Numbered from the stretch's first letter, positions 10,203-23,830 are shown. The stretch is DNA of 64,000 bases from Mansonella perstans (GCA_037074765.1 JBAMDO010000215.1:1-64000); one strand, 5' to 3'. Translations and numbers: made by a program. The notes: generated by a model not told the origin, from the letters alone.

Positions 10203-10853
10203 TAATATTGACCAAAAGCCTTATTGTTTGCACATAACAGATGTACTAATTTCACTTTCCTTGCACTGTGGCCTGGCCTTTATCGGTACATTCAACTATC
10301 ACCTAATTTCATATAATTTCAAATTTGAACTGTAGACATTAACAATGCAATTGTCTGTATGAGTTTCTCATCATTTGGAAGTTATGCATCATTTTATCAT
10401 CTAAATTATCTGATAAACTTCCGCGAAAGAAAAAAAATTTACTTTAATTGATAATAATTATTATCATAAATTCGATCAGATAAAATTTGCTCCTTAATTT
10501 TTAAAAAATTTTAAATTACTCCACTACTCAATGAGTCATCTTCACACCTTATCAATAATGGAAAATATTTCGATGCAGCAACGTCAAAGTTTATCCGATC
10601 ATTTAATGCAATAAGCTCATGCAGGTAAATGAAACAGATACGCATGCATTGATTTGTTCTGTGATATAAAATTTCATACAATTTGATTTAATTATGTTAA
10701 TAATGCATTTTTTGCATATTTTGCATACTTTGACATGTGAAAAATTTTTTAGTGAAAATAAAAGAAATTATAAATGATTAAATTTAGCTGTGACATTTAC
10801 AGTGTTTATAAATTTGTTGACGAGTAAGGTGTGAGAAGAAGTGGATAAAATTC

Positions 10854-13834
10854 ATGTCTTTAAGTGAAGTAATCTTCAGTTACCAGATGACAAGAAATTG
10901 TAAAATTTAATGATTTTAACAATTTAATTGATTCGCAAACAAATTAATTAAGCTAATTTAGAAACAAAGATCAGAAGATAATTGGACAGATCAATTAATT
11001 GGTGCACCATTAGTAAGTAATCCAGTACAAGTACCTGATCAAAATAACATGTATGTTGCACGTTATAATACAGATGGATTGGTGTATTTTGGAAGAGCGT
11101 GGAATGAAAGCGGAGGTGTACAAGTAAATATTCCTCTAAAATAAATTTCAGATTTAATTTGATAAATTTTAAAAAGCATTGCATGAAAATGAAATTTAAT
11201 CTTTTATTTCAAAAATTTTCAATTGTCGATATTTTTTTTCAAATTCAAAAGATATAAATATGAAAGTTTTTTGAATTTTACTCCTATTATTTATCATTCA
11301 TATACACACATAGCACACAAACACACTGTTTTCTATATTTTCAGTGTGAATTTGCTTGTGGAGAAGAGAAATTGAATGCATCTGATATTAGTGGTAAAAT
11401 TCAGGTAATTAATCATTTCTTTTTTACATTAATGGGAATCTGCTTTTCAGCTCGTTTGAAATGAATATACCTGAGTTTTAACTTAATCAGCTAAAATACA
11501 ATAATCTAATCATTATCTATCAACAATTGGTTAATAATATTATTAGCTTGTTTCTTTTATCATACATATTCAGAAATTACACAAATAAATTGCATCGATC
11601 AATGAATACTGTTAATTTTGTTAACACTAATTGCTCTAAATAACACATCATACATTGTGCAGTATATAGTCTGTACTTTTCTCAAATTAGAATTAAATTT
11701 TGAATTATAAAAGTTTTAGATATTAACATATGATGGAAATCATTTCACAAAAGGTTTTTTCTACGAATGGATAAAATTTGCTACATGGTTACATCGTTCC
11801 AATGATAAATTTCTCGTACCATTACTTTGCAATAGTTCCAATGGAGTAATTTTTTGGCCAGGAAAAACTTTGGGAACGTTAAACGTTGAGAAAAAAACTG
11901 CAACATTCTTGTTTGCTGAGGTTGCTACAGTTACATTATGTTACAGTAATCATTAAAAGTTAATAATAGAGTTTCAATTAAAATTTTTGATTTTCAGCAA
12001 ATTATTTCACTAGCAGAATCCGAGCTCTATGATTGCCTTATTCTTCTACGTAATCTTCGTGATAGGCCACCACAATGTTGCTGTGATCAATGTGTAAAAA
12101 TTGAGGCACTTGAAAAGGTGAAAAATTTTTGCGCAGTTTTTTTTCTGCTACAGATTTTTTGAAAAAAATTTTTTCAATGTTTATCAAATTCTGAATAAAA
12201 ATATTATTATTAATTTGTTGCTACAGGAAGCAGGTTTATCAAAAGATCTAATAATGGTGAATGAATGGGCTGATTATTGTGTTGGTGATGTGTTTCCTAA
12301 GACAAAGTAATTCAAATTTTTCAATTTTATTTCAAATTTTTATTATGAAGTTTTATGTTATGATTTCTCCTTCATAGTTTTCAATTTCACATTTAACTTT
12401 AAGTGATTAATCTGATGATCTTTAAGTAATTAATTTGAAGAATTTCATAATCTAATGACCGTAATCTTTTCAATCTAATACGTGCAGTCTTTTCAATTTA
12501 ATGACCATAATTTAAATTAGATAATATGTCAAATACATTTTAAGGCGTTTTATCAAAGCATTGGATCGTCCACTGAATACATTGAATGGACCGGAGGAAC
12601 AATATGTTGCCTTATGGTATCATTTTGGACAAGCAGTAATGGGTCGAGCATGGAATGATGCAAATAATAAAATTGATGCTGCATTTGTAAGGTTAGTTAA
12701 TGAAGTGATAATGAAATAATCACAAATTACTTTTTAAGTTATTCTGATATCTTATTACTAAAATAACTTTCAATAATTCTTATTTCAGAAAATATTTTCT
12801 TTTTTAATTTGTAAAATAATGAAAGTTTCAGTAGAAAATTTCCATTTGTGGGTAAAGCTATTGGTTCACTGCAACTTTTAAAGCAACTAGCGCCATGCGC
12901 AGCCGGTTTCGATTATAGCTGGCAACCGTATAATGAAGCAGCAAAGATCGGTTCGAAGGAATGGCATCCGGTACATATTGGATTTGTTGCTCCATGTGTA
13001 TTAGTGATTGATCAAGAAGGACACGAATACTTAGGTAGATCGCTGGCTTTTTTTTCTTTGATTCATTTTGTAGCAATAAATTTAGGAAATTAAATATAGA
13101 AAGGAAAAAGAAAAAATGAAAAAAAAGAAATGTTATGATTTCAAGTATTAATTGAAATTAAATTCGATAATTTAATTGGGCTAATAGAGTTTGAAGAAAA
13201 ATTTAAAATTTATACAATTTGTATTTAAAAGTACGAATAATGAAGAAGTGTTAAATTCCTGATATTCTTCAGCTTTTTTTTTGTTTATTTTAGGATCAGC
13301 GGATTTAAAAGAAGAATTCGCAGCTACAGTAGTAAAAGATAAAGTATTTCGATTAGAAGGACGTGCAATTGATAATTTCAAAGTATTACTTCTTGTAATT
13401 TTCAAATTTTTCATTTCACCGTTTTTTGATTCATTTAAAAATTTTTCATTAAAATACAAAAAATTCACAAGCATACAGCAATAATAAAATTTTGATTTGA
13501 ATAAATCGTTTTACATAGACTTGTATTGAAGTTCAATTTCCATTACATTAAATGAAGATTGACATCAGAAAAAGAACAATGATTTCATTTGTCCTTTTCA
13601 AATAATTGATATAATTAAATTTTTGAAAGACTGGAAAGTTTAATAAAAATGTTAGTTTAGATTTGATCGAAAGATATTTCTTTTATGCGTACTTTTAAAC
13701 TACCTTGTGAACTTATCTGTCCGATTTGTTATAGTATTGAGAGAATTTATCAATAAAATGTGCTGAATAATTATTGCAAAGCATTTTTGCAGGTTTTATG
13801 TCGTAAAGATAGAGATGATACACAAGCAATTTAA
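10854..13834 (+). CDS. Uncharacterised protein with DM9-like repeats
   Basis: Ten exons: 10854-10868, 10962-11123, 11345-11404, 11720-11920, 11998-12117, 12227-12306, 12545-12691, 12832-13034, 13294-13382, 13793-13834. They sum to 1119 bases, giving 372 residues, and all phases agree. The tiny first exon (MSLSE) is the least certain. The exon 4 donor is the unusual gag|gttgct. No signal peptide or membrane segment is seen. Two internal repeats share a YVA...GRAWN(E/D) core (RYNTDGLVYFGRAWNES and LWYHFGQAVMGRAWNDA), a pattern like DM9/DUF3421 repeats of invertebrate proteins, some of which bind sugars. A Cys-rich stretch (PPQCCCDQCVK) lies between them. The function is unknown and the family assignment is tentative. 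The gene begins about 150 bases right of the large duplication and reads away from it. Confidence 0.8.
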
Positions 13835-15595
13835 AAGTGATCATTTTTTTTCTGTCAAATTATATAAACAAAGTATATAAAAATGTTGCAAATGGACATG
13901 TTAAGAATTGATAAATTTTGTAATAGATGATGATCAGTGATCAGTTATTGATCGATAAACAGTGCTATGATTCTTCTATCGTTTAAAAATATTTTAAGGA
14001 AATAAAAAAAATTGTGGAAATACGATAATTTGAACAGTGAAAAATTTAAAAATGAAATGATTAATACAAATGGAAAATTTCACATATGGATCGATGATTT
14101 GTATGGAAATTGAAATTTCAAGAATTAAATGTAAGAAATGAATTACAAAATGCTAAAAGTTGATGAAACTAAAGACTGAATGAAATAATTTGGTGATTGC
14201 CATAATTGCATTGGAAAAAATGCGATTTAAAATTTTTTCAGCAAATTTAATTGCTCATTTAACACTGTCAATTTAGCGCTTTAACAATTAGAATTCTTCA
14301 TTGTTTTAAAAATATCTATCATCAGTAGATTTAGTATTATATTTTTAGTAATTATCAATAGCTATCATAAAATTTCAAAGGCGATCAATTAGTAATTCTT
14401 ATCAGCTGATCTTATTTTATACTATTTGTTTACTCTTTACTCGTAAGATAATTACAAAAAGTTGTACCTATATGGGTGTTTATCGACTAATCATGAACAA
14501 TATGTTATGCAATTAAGAGTTCGACACTAATTTTTTAATTACCCAATTAAATGAAATTACTAAATGAAGAGACAATGAAAAAAAAAAGCAAATGAAAACA
14601 ATGAAAGCAAGTGAATTCAATTGATCTGATTAGTGATAAAACCCAAAAAAACATCAGTTATCCAGTTTGTTGTTCAAGATAGTATAACTACATACTTATA
14701 TAAACCTACAAGATAAAATTTATTGCATATAGAACACCAGAAAAGAAGCTTACAGAAAAGATTCTAAATATCAAAGATTTAAAATATTTCGACCGATATC
14801 GATATATCATAAAATTTCAATGTATAATTCATCTGTGGCGTCATTTTGATAAATATTTGAAAATTTATTTTTTAAATTTATTGTCTTTTGAAGAATAATA
14901 AATTAATTGAAATCTTTTAAAGTGTTAGGAAATTCATAATGCTTGCATTTGAAAAATAATTTCTTTGCAAAGAAATAAAAATTGTAGTCTTTCAGCATAA
15001 TTACATTTCTATCTTTGGTTATAAACAACTAATCAAAAGATGTAAGAGAAACATTCTATAAGACGTAATCTTATTAATTATCAATTAATAGATTTCTTAT
15101 TATATTTCCAAATGTATTTTCATATAATAGTTTCTTTGCATGGGCAACAAAATGATTTAAATATATTTTTTAATACTTTATGGATATCACTTTAATTTTT
15201 CATAAAATTTGAACTAATGTGTGTTTTCTTGTTGCAAAATTTGCTCTAGAAATAATTTTATCTCAAGAAATAATTAATTGATTAATTCTTAATAAAATCA
15301 ATTTGTTTTGCTCAAGCAGAAAATTTATTTTATTACAATTTAATTAACATTAAAATTAAATAAAAATCACTTCAATACAGTGTTTGAGAAAAGAAAATAA
15401 ATTTGAATAATGTGAAATGGTATAGAAGCTATATACAGTTTAATTTTTTCTTTTTTTTTTGATACAAATTTTCAGCAAGAAATAATTGGCAAATTTCGGA
15501 TTACAAAATAGAGTGTACTTTTTTTTTTTTTTTTTAAATTCGAAAATCTTTGTAGATAATTTATCCCTCAGACAAAAAAAAAAGAAAGAAAGAAA
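13835..15595. other. Intergenic, 1.8 kb, no gene seen
   Basis: Very AT-rich sequence between two plus-strand genes, without a supported exon on either strand. It presumably holds the 3' region of the DM9-like gene and the promoter of the channel gene. A possible 3' splice site (ttatccctcag, AG at 15570-15571) lies 25 bases before the channel start codon and could be a trans-splice acceptor. Confidence 0.6.
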
Positions 15596-18500
15596 ATGGG
15601 AAATGCTGAATCGTCAAAAGTGAAAGGTGAAGGAAGTCGCAAGCAAAAAAAGCAAATGCCTAGGCTTTATCGTTTTGTTGACATGTATGGTGGTGGAGAG
15701 CTGATACCGTGGATGAAATATGCAAAAGAAACTGGTGACTCATCGATCATTGATGAATTCATTGAGACACAGGTTCATGGTTCAGTAGTAGGATTTTTTC
15801 TAGGATATTATTTTACATTAATCAAATTTAACATTTTTGACTTAAAAAAAATTAAATATTTTAATCTCTTAACAATTGCCAAAAATAATTGAGTGGTAAA
15901 TTTGAAGAAAAATTGTAATTGTAATGGAATTAACAATAAATAAAATTACAAACTAATTAAGAAACAAGAGTGGCATTGATTTTTTCTTTCAGCTGAAAGA
16001 ATTTATGTACAATTCCGGGAAAGGTAAAATGGTAGCAGTAGCTGAATTGGTGAAAATTCGGAATAAAGAACGAAATGCAATGCTTAGTGCTTTGAAGCGT
16101 AAAAAAGGCAAAGGAAAAAGTGGACCAAATATTCTTGATGAATTTCAACAAGAAGGCGAAAATCAGGGAGATTTAAAAAAAGGTACTATTGATTTTATTT
16201 GTCGCAAATTTTCAATTATTTCAGTGGTAGCTTTAAAACTGAAATTGAAAAAATCGGTAAATTAGAGATTAAGAAGAAAATTTAATTTTGTAACTTACAA
16301 ATTGAGTGAATTAATCAAAAAATTTTTCGGGTATGATTTGTTGGAAAAAGTTAATTGACAAGTATTTTAACTTTTTTGATAGAAATTTGAATGATCGAAA
16401 TTTCATGCAATATTTTCAGCACTCAAATTATTGGAAGGTAATGATAAGCAAGGGAAAAGTGAATGGAAATATCGTGATGTCACATGGAAATTAGAAGAGC
16501 GTGGTACAATGGGCGAGAATCTTGTTGGTGTTTGTCTTTTGCAAGGAACAGCTATTCATAATCAGCTTGCTATTAAATTAATTAAAGCTTATCCAAAACT
16601 TGCCAACGATATATTTATTAGCGAAGATTACTATGGTAATTATTTGCAAATATTATTTTGTAATATTGAGGTGAAAAAAAAGCAATTTATTGATTACAGC
16701 AAATGATAAATAATATTAATTATCGACATGAAATAATATTAATTATCGATATGAAATAAAATCAATTTTCTAAAATTCTATTTGAAGCAATCAATAAATT
16801 CAATTTTTTAGCCTTGATCATTTATTATGCCAATGTATTAACAGTAATTTTTACAAAAAACATTTGACCTGATGAAATTGATTTAGTGAACGATTTTTTT
16901 AAATTTAATTTATAGCATAGTTTTAGATTTCCGAATATGACTCATCATCTATTAGTACATGAGATTCAGTGATTGGATATTGAATTTTTTAAGTTTTTTT
17001 TATAGGTCTTTCACCACTGCATCAAGCAATAATTAATGAAGATCCTGCTATGGTACTGTTTTTATTACAACATGGTGCTGATATTAATCAGCGTTGTTAT
17101 GGAGCATCCTTTTGTCCTGAAGATCAAAAAAGCAGTCGTACAGATTCTCTGGAACATGAATATGTTGAACTAAGTTTAAAAACTAATTATAATGGGTAAG
17201 AAGGTTTCTTATCCTAATAATTTATCCATTCAACATCAACATGTAAATTTTACTTAATTGTAAAAAAATTTCTACACCAAAATTTGGTCCTGCATTTATT
17301 TAAATATTCTTAAGTAAATCTATCTGAAAAGGTCAACAAAGTGACCATTCATTTTAATGTCAATATTAAACACTAAGATTTAGAATTATTTGATCAGTTT
17401 ACTTTTACAATCAATATTTCGAAACTTTATGAAAAGAAATATCTAGCCATAGTAAAATTTTGTATCCTTTTAAAATATCAAAATGAAATTCCAATAAATT
17501 TATGAATTACAATAAAAAGAATACCGATTGTAGCCGAATGTATTTCGGTGAATATCCGATATCATTTGCTGCAAGCATTAATCAGGCTGACTGTTATCGT
17601 ATTTTGATAGCAAAACAGGCCAATCCAAATCAAAAAGATACAAACGGTAATACAGCACTTCATTTAGCTGTAATTCATGAACAGCAGGCAAGTGCTTAAT
17701 TTTATATTTAATTAATTTATTTATTCTCATTTCAAATTGTAACATATCCATTTGATATTTGTAATTCTCATGAATTCTGATCGATCATTGATTATTTCTT
17801 AAAATTTCTTTTTTTAATCTTTATTTTGAAAATAATTTAAAGTTAAGAAAAAAGAACATTTTATTAAATTTATTGCTATTAGCTAATATCATCATTGAAT
17901 GAGAATGAAATTTTAGGAAATGGTAAAACTCTGTTATGATACTGGTGCAAAATTACAAATAATGAACAGGCGTAATTTAACACCATTAACACTAGCGGCT
18001 CATTTAGCAAAAAAAGAGGTTGATAATTAGTTTGTAAAAAAATTTATTAGACTTTTAAAAATTGGTATATCAACAACAAATCATAATTTTTCATAATTCA
18101 TATACTCTGATACTTCAAGCTTTAGGATTTATCAATAATCAAATTTGATATTTCAAAGCAAAATTATTGCGATTGAAAAAAAAAGTATTCTAAAAATTAA
18201 TACTTATTGTAGATGTTTGAACAAATTTTAAAATTGGAAGCAGATGTAAGTTGGATGTACGGTGATGCATCCTGTTCTGCTTATCCACTTGCCGAACTGG
18301 ATACTATTAATCAGAAAACCGGTGAACTGAATGATGCTAGTGCACTGTCATTGATCGCTTATGGGGTACTAATTTATTTTATCATCAATCATGAATAAAA
18401 AAAAAAATGTGCGCAAATTGGGAGATTGTATTTTTCTCGTTCATATTCATTTTTAAAATTTTTCCCTATAAAAAAAAAAAAACTGAAATTTTCACTTAGA

Positions 18501-21500
18501 AATGAAACAAAATTAAGGAAAAAACAACACATTTACAACTGCTCGATGGTTTATTAAGTGATTTATTGCAAGTAAAATGGGAATCATTTGGACGAAAACG
18601 GTTAAATTTAAAAATTTTTTTCTCTTGAAATTCTTATTGCACTAATTATTTATTTTTTTGTGTTTCAAACTTTTCCTCCAACACTTTAGAAACGTATTCT
18701 GTTCATTTCATATATTTAATTGATTTTAACGATAATCTAATTATTACAATTAAATTATAATAGTAATTGATAATAGTTTGATTTTTTTCAGATAGAATGA
18801 AAGTTTCAAAAAGTTCATAAATTTAAACAAAAAAAAGTCTTATTTATAAAACTTTTTTCAGACTTGCTATATCATATGGTTGCTATCTATTCTTTTACAT
18901 TTGTGTCTTTGCAGCATTTATGTCACAACCACCTGTGCATGAATTTGTGGTAATTTTTTTACAGTTAATTACTGTCATTGGTTCTTGCAAGAAAAGTATG
19001 CTAATGAGATATTTTTCTATACTTTTTCAAACATTGAATGCATTTAAACAAAATTCGAAAATCCATTTTGAATGGTTTTATCACAAATATTCTTTAAGCC
19101 AAAAGTTTATTAAAAGTTTATTGAAAGTTTATTAAAAGTTTATTGAACTTCTACTTCACTATTTCAATTTAAATTAGTAAAAAAAAACCCCCAAACGAAA
19201 GCTTAAATGATGACATTTTATAGTACTTGTGTCTTATTTTATTTTTAACTCATTAGAACATTAATATAAAATGTTAAAATTAAAATTTTATAAATGAGTT
19301 AGAAAAAAAATTATAGAGGATTCCGGCGCTAACTTCAAACACTCTCACAAATTCATCATTAAACAATTCTGATGATTACGGAATAATAAACTTAAGAAAT
19401 TGCGATGAAAAGATATTAGGTTAATTTTAAATTTTTTTTCTTTTTTTTAATTATCCATCGAAGAAGTAATTATTTGATTTTATCAACTGTAATCACTGAA
19501 TCGAATGCAATAACTTCGTTTAAACAAATAATAATTTAATTCAATTATGATAGCTTTCAGAGTTTTTACCGATAGCATACTGTAATGCTTCTTACTTCAG
19601 TAAGATTGTAAAATTTAATTCAAAAAAAAAAAGTTTTCACAAAGTACATAGAACAGAAAATATTTTTTTTTACACTTTTGCTATATTTCTTGAGCTTTAT
19701 TCTCTTAATAGTGAATGTTTTTAATTTCTCTTTTTTAACAAATATGAAATATTTTAAATGTAGAATTGGAATTATATGAAAACCGTTTATGTGAAAATTA
19801 TATGTGTCATCGTTGGTGGTACTTTGGTAAAGAATTCAAGCAAAAAGTATGTTGAAATTTTTTTCCTATATTTAAAAACAACATGTTAATTGTACTAATC
19901 ATATTGTGAAAATTGTATTAGCAATAATTTGGAAAAATTTTTCTAGTTGAAAATTTGAAGAAATAAAAATTTAAAAAAAGATTATCAAATGAAATTTTTA
20001 TGTTTATTTTCATTCTTTTCATTTGCTTTTTTTCCTTTTATAGATACGTTTGCCATTTGAGTTTGCCGTACTTGTAATGACCATCTTTCAAATTGTTGGT
20101 GATGCAATGGACATACGTCATTCTGGGCGAAAACGATGGTGGCGAATGTTGGTCAGCTTTTTGAAAATCTACATAACATTGAGTGTTATTATCAGAGTAA
20201 TAAGAAATTTAATTTCTTGATTTAATTTCTTATTACTCTGATAATAATTACTTTGAAATTAATTAATCTAACTTATTTGATTTGTTTAATTTAAACAATA
20301 TATTTATTATTTTAATGAAATGATTAAATTTGTTTTAAAATTATGCGTGATTTTCATTATGAATTGAATTACTGAAAATTTTTGCTTAAAAAATTTATTT
20401 CTAGAAATCATTCCCAGCAAAAATTGCATATAAAATATCATTTCTGTTAATCCTACTGATCATACCAGTGCGTTTGATGTGTTCGTTTTCATCAGCAATG
20501 CCTTTCATAGAGAATACACTTTCGATATTTATCGTGCTTCTCACTAGTATACATTTCTTATTTTATTCAAGGTATATTTCTTTCTTTTTTTCTTTTGTTT
20601 TCTTTTTCTTACCTTAATAAATTTTTGATTAAAAAATATTTTAATTTGTAACATTAAAATATAAATATTATAAAAGAATTACAATGTTTATCTGGAATTT
20701 TCAAAATCGAACTTAATAATTTTAAATGTAATTAAAAGAGCGAAATAATAATACTATTTCACTGAATTTAGAATAGATTATTATTGAAGAGATGTGTGGT
20801 AATGGAAGAAAATAATTTAAATTGAATTTGGAACATTGAATTTCGACCTCATCCCGGATAATGAATATCTCAGTGAGGCTGTAGTGGAAATGATATCAAG
20901 CGATATAATTAATTTGAAAAAAAAAAACCGACAATTCTGAATTACTAATTCGTCAATTAAACAATTTCTATTAATATATCGCAGAGACTATTCGTTAAAA
21001 TTTTAGAAAACTGTCTCAATTCTTTTGTTTCTTTAAATTTAATAATATTTTAATTTCAGAGCTTTAAAATTTATCGGACCATTCGTCTTAATGGTATATA
21101 CTATTTTATCGCGTGATTTGAGTCGATTTTTCCTCATCTATGCTATTTTTTTAATTGGTTTTTCTCAGTGTAAGTATCATGACAACATTTCACATATGTG
21201 ACTTTTTTTTTTTGAAAATTCTTAGCCTAAAATGATAATTTTGATATTTTTTAGTATCATTTCAATTGAATTTTCATGTTTGCTACGATTTTTATTCTGC
21301 TCAATCATTTCAGCATATTTAATTTTGCCGTAACTCCCACACATAATTTTCTCAATTATTATAATTTTGATCCTTTCAAATTATTTGCAGCATTTTATAT
21401 TATCTTTATGTCATGTAATCGTCAAAAAAGTGAAAATAGTACGATATCACACAATTTTGAAATCATGGAGAATCCATTGGAAGCAGTAATGAGAATATTT

Positions 21501-22839
21501 ATCATGACTATCGGTGAATTTATGGTTTTTTACCGCAAAATGGTCATTTTGTGCGACGGAACAATGATGGCCTATATTAGCAAGGTTGGCAATTTTTGAT
21601 AAAATCGGAGTGAAGATAGTTAAATAAACTGGCCATGAACATGATGCATTTAACATGGATGTATAAAAGTCTCCAGTAAAACTTTGAAAAAAGTCTAAAT
21701 TGACCTATTGTACAAATCGAATGGTTTACGATTCATCCAGATACAGGAAGCTTATTGTTCACCGTAAGTAATACTTATAAATTGCAAACAAATTATAAAT
21801 ACTCACAAATTGACTGAAATAAAACCTGCTTATCATTCACTATCATTAATTTATCATTTGTCCTAAATACTTTTACCATTAATATTAGCTTATTTATTCA
21901 TCTCTAAGTAATACTTAATAGTTCAATGAAAAACAAATAGTAAATATAGGAAAAAGCAAAAAAAAATAGTAATTTAAATAATTTCCGATTTAGCAAAATG
22001 AAAAAAGATCGTATTACAGTAATTTCCGATTTAGCAAAATGAAAAAAAAATGGATTACAATAAATAGAAAATTATTTTAAGGCAATGTTCATTATCTATG
22101 AATTATTTGTAAGCGTCATGCAGCTTAACTTACTAATTGCAATGATGGGAAGGACATATGATTTAATTTCTGGAACACAAACTGAATGGAAAAGACAGGT
22201 TTGCTTAATTGACAATTTCTTTCTTAAAAGTATACATTTGCATTACATAAATGCTCGATAATAATTAATTTTCTTGAATTGTAAAATTTTTTTAAATTAC
22301 TGATCAATTTAATTTTTTTTTTTTTTCAAATAAAAAGTGGGCGCAAGTTATTCTCATGCTGGAATTTTCATTGAGTCCAAAAGCTCGCCTTAATGCATTA
22401 CTTAAATATTCGAGACCAATTTGTACAAATAAACAAGAACGAGCATTTGTCGTTGTACGTAAAACAGCGGTTAGCATTCAAGACAGTTTATTAATTTTAT
22501 AATTTTTGTTGAAAAATTTACTGAAACAGTAAATGTAATGTTGGATTTACATAAATCCAATAAGTTGATTTTCTATCTCATTGTTACATATACTGATATC
22601 TTAATACATCTAAGCAAAATTACACTGCAATTTTTTTTGTATTAATTATAAATAACATATAATGAAATAGGATGATCGAAAACGAATTTCAAAGAAAAAA
22701 AAAAGAATTTCAGTGCAGTTCATCATCAAAGAAGGATAAACAAGATCGTGAAATGCAGGAAAGAAGCAAGCGAGAAAAGAAACGAGCTTTATTGAAAAGA
22801 TATTATGAAAAGATAGCTGAAGATTTTTCTGAAACATAA
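15596..22839 (+). CDS. TRPV-family cation channel (OCR/OSM-9 type)
   Basis: Eighteen exons: 15596-15772, 15993-16182, 16420-16635, 17006-17195, 17534-17687, 17917-18018, 18213-18365, 18518-18600, 18862-18949, 19317-19419, 19764-19846, 20044-20196, 20405-20571, 21060-21169, 21391-21584, 22082-22198, 22338-22469, 22714-22839. They sum to 2538 bases, 845 residues, normal for TRPV. The start MGNAES fits N-myristoylation. Ankyrin repeats fill the N-terminal half (SPLHQAIINEDPAMVLFLLQ, NGNTALHLAVIHEQQ). Six membrane segments follow; the S1-S2 loop has N-glycosylation sites, the pore loop reads RIFIMTIGEF, and S6 ends NLLIAMMGRTYDLI. The tail is Lys/Arg-rich. In Caenorhabditis such channels act in ciliated sensory neurons. 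The exon 5 donor is GC (cag|gcaagt). The last exon could start further upstream at 22671 only if a nearby run of ten A were one base shorter. An AATAAA lies about 24 bases after the stop. The exact paralogue (OCR-1 to -4) is not settled. Confidence 0.93.
20186..20247. repeat. Perfect 24-base hairpin across a 5' splice site
   Basis: Positions 20186-20209 are the exact reverse complement of 20224-20247, with a 14-base loop. The left arm covers the last 11 bases of channel exon 12 and the first 13 of the following intron, so the donor (atcaga|gtaata, GT at 20197-20198) is buried in the stem. In RNA this would be a stable hairpin that could hide the donor from U1 snRNA. Confidence 0.9.
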
Positions 22840-23830
22840 ATTTGGAAAAAGAATTGAATTGAAATAAATTGAACTGAAATAAGTTGAACGAATCGAATCA
22901 AATTGAATTTCAATTTTTTTTAATGAGTATCCAATTAGATGATAGCGATAAGACAATTATGTTTTTCTTGCTCAAACTAAGAGTGATTTGAACAATGGAA
23001 TTTTTGCTATTTTACAGTTACTGTCTTAAATTTTGTAATACTGATACCAATGCATTGATAATATTGATAACAGGTCTTTTAGGCAATTTGCACCACTCTG
23101 TCTTTTAGGCTTCAGGCAAATGATGAAAGTGAACTATTGTGTCAAAATTTTTGATATCGTTGATTCGTTGTAATAACACTGATTTCCTATTGATTTTAGA
23201 AAACTATTAATGAAGACAGAACATACTAGAGTTCCATTTCATTGCTATTATCCCTTCAGTACTTGCAAAAAATTTAATGTTGCAAGAAATCTGGATCTAC
23301 ATATACGAAACTGAAGAGGATAATAATACACCACTGAATGATTTAATTAATCAAAATCGGTTCAACAACCGAATCAACATATAAATGAGAAATAGAATTA
23401 CCTGCTTGTGTAAGCCAGTACTTTTCTTTCTGCAGTGTACAAATAATATTTTATGCTTGCTTCCTATTGTATTTTTGAAACAACTGCTAAAGTTGATGCA
23501 AGATTTTCTAGACAAGTAGAATATTTGACACTAAAAGACAATAAAACTTCAAATGAATTTTCGGATTTATTCAAAACATATTACAGTGGATGATAAAATA
23601 AATATATTCGTTATGAGAAGCAATATTCGTAAGATACTTGTATATGGAAAGAAAGAACTTCCTACCAGAGATAGTGTTATTTTTTTTGTCAGTACAATAA
23701 ATATATAAAATGCTATACATTTATACATACATAAGTCCATCGTCATTATATGTAAGTTTCTATGAATGTACACAAATGCAAAACCTAAAAAAAAAAATCT
23801 CACTCCCAATAAATGATTATTAAGATAACA
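22840..23830. other. Convergent intergenic region, 1 kb
   Basis: Lies between the 3' ends of the plus-strand channel gene and the minus-strand complex I gene. It contains the channel's probable poly(A) signal near 22863. No further exon or RNA gene is seen. Confidence 0.6.

Larger units (their letters stand above)
8718..10705. repeat. Direct duplication, copy 2 (about 2 kb)
   Basis: Partner of 1-1969 in the same orientation. It contains the open form of the minus-strand gene fragment (9380-9801) and a Gln-rich open block on the minus strand (10052-10202). The right boundary is sharp: after ttaataatg the copies have unrelated sequence, and copy 2 runs straight into the upstream region of the DM9-like gene. 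The 6.7 kb between copies holds the protease locus, so one tandem duplication event may have carried both. Confidence 0.95.

Noticed and set aside
12858..13076. 72-codon minus-strand frame
   Set aside because: Antisense shadow of an exon of the DM9-like gene.
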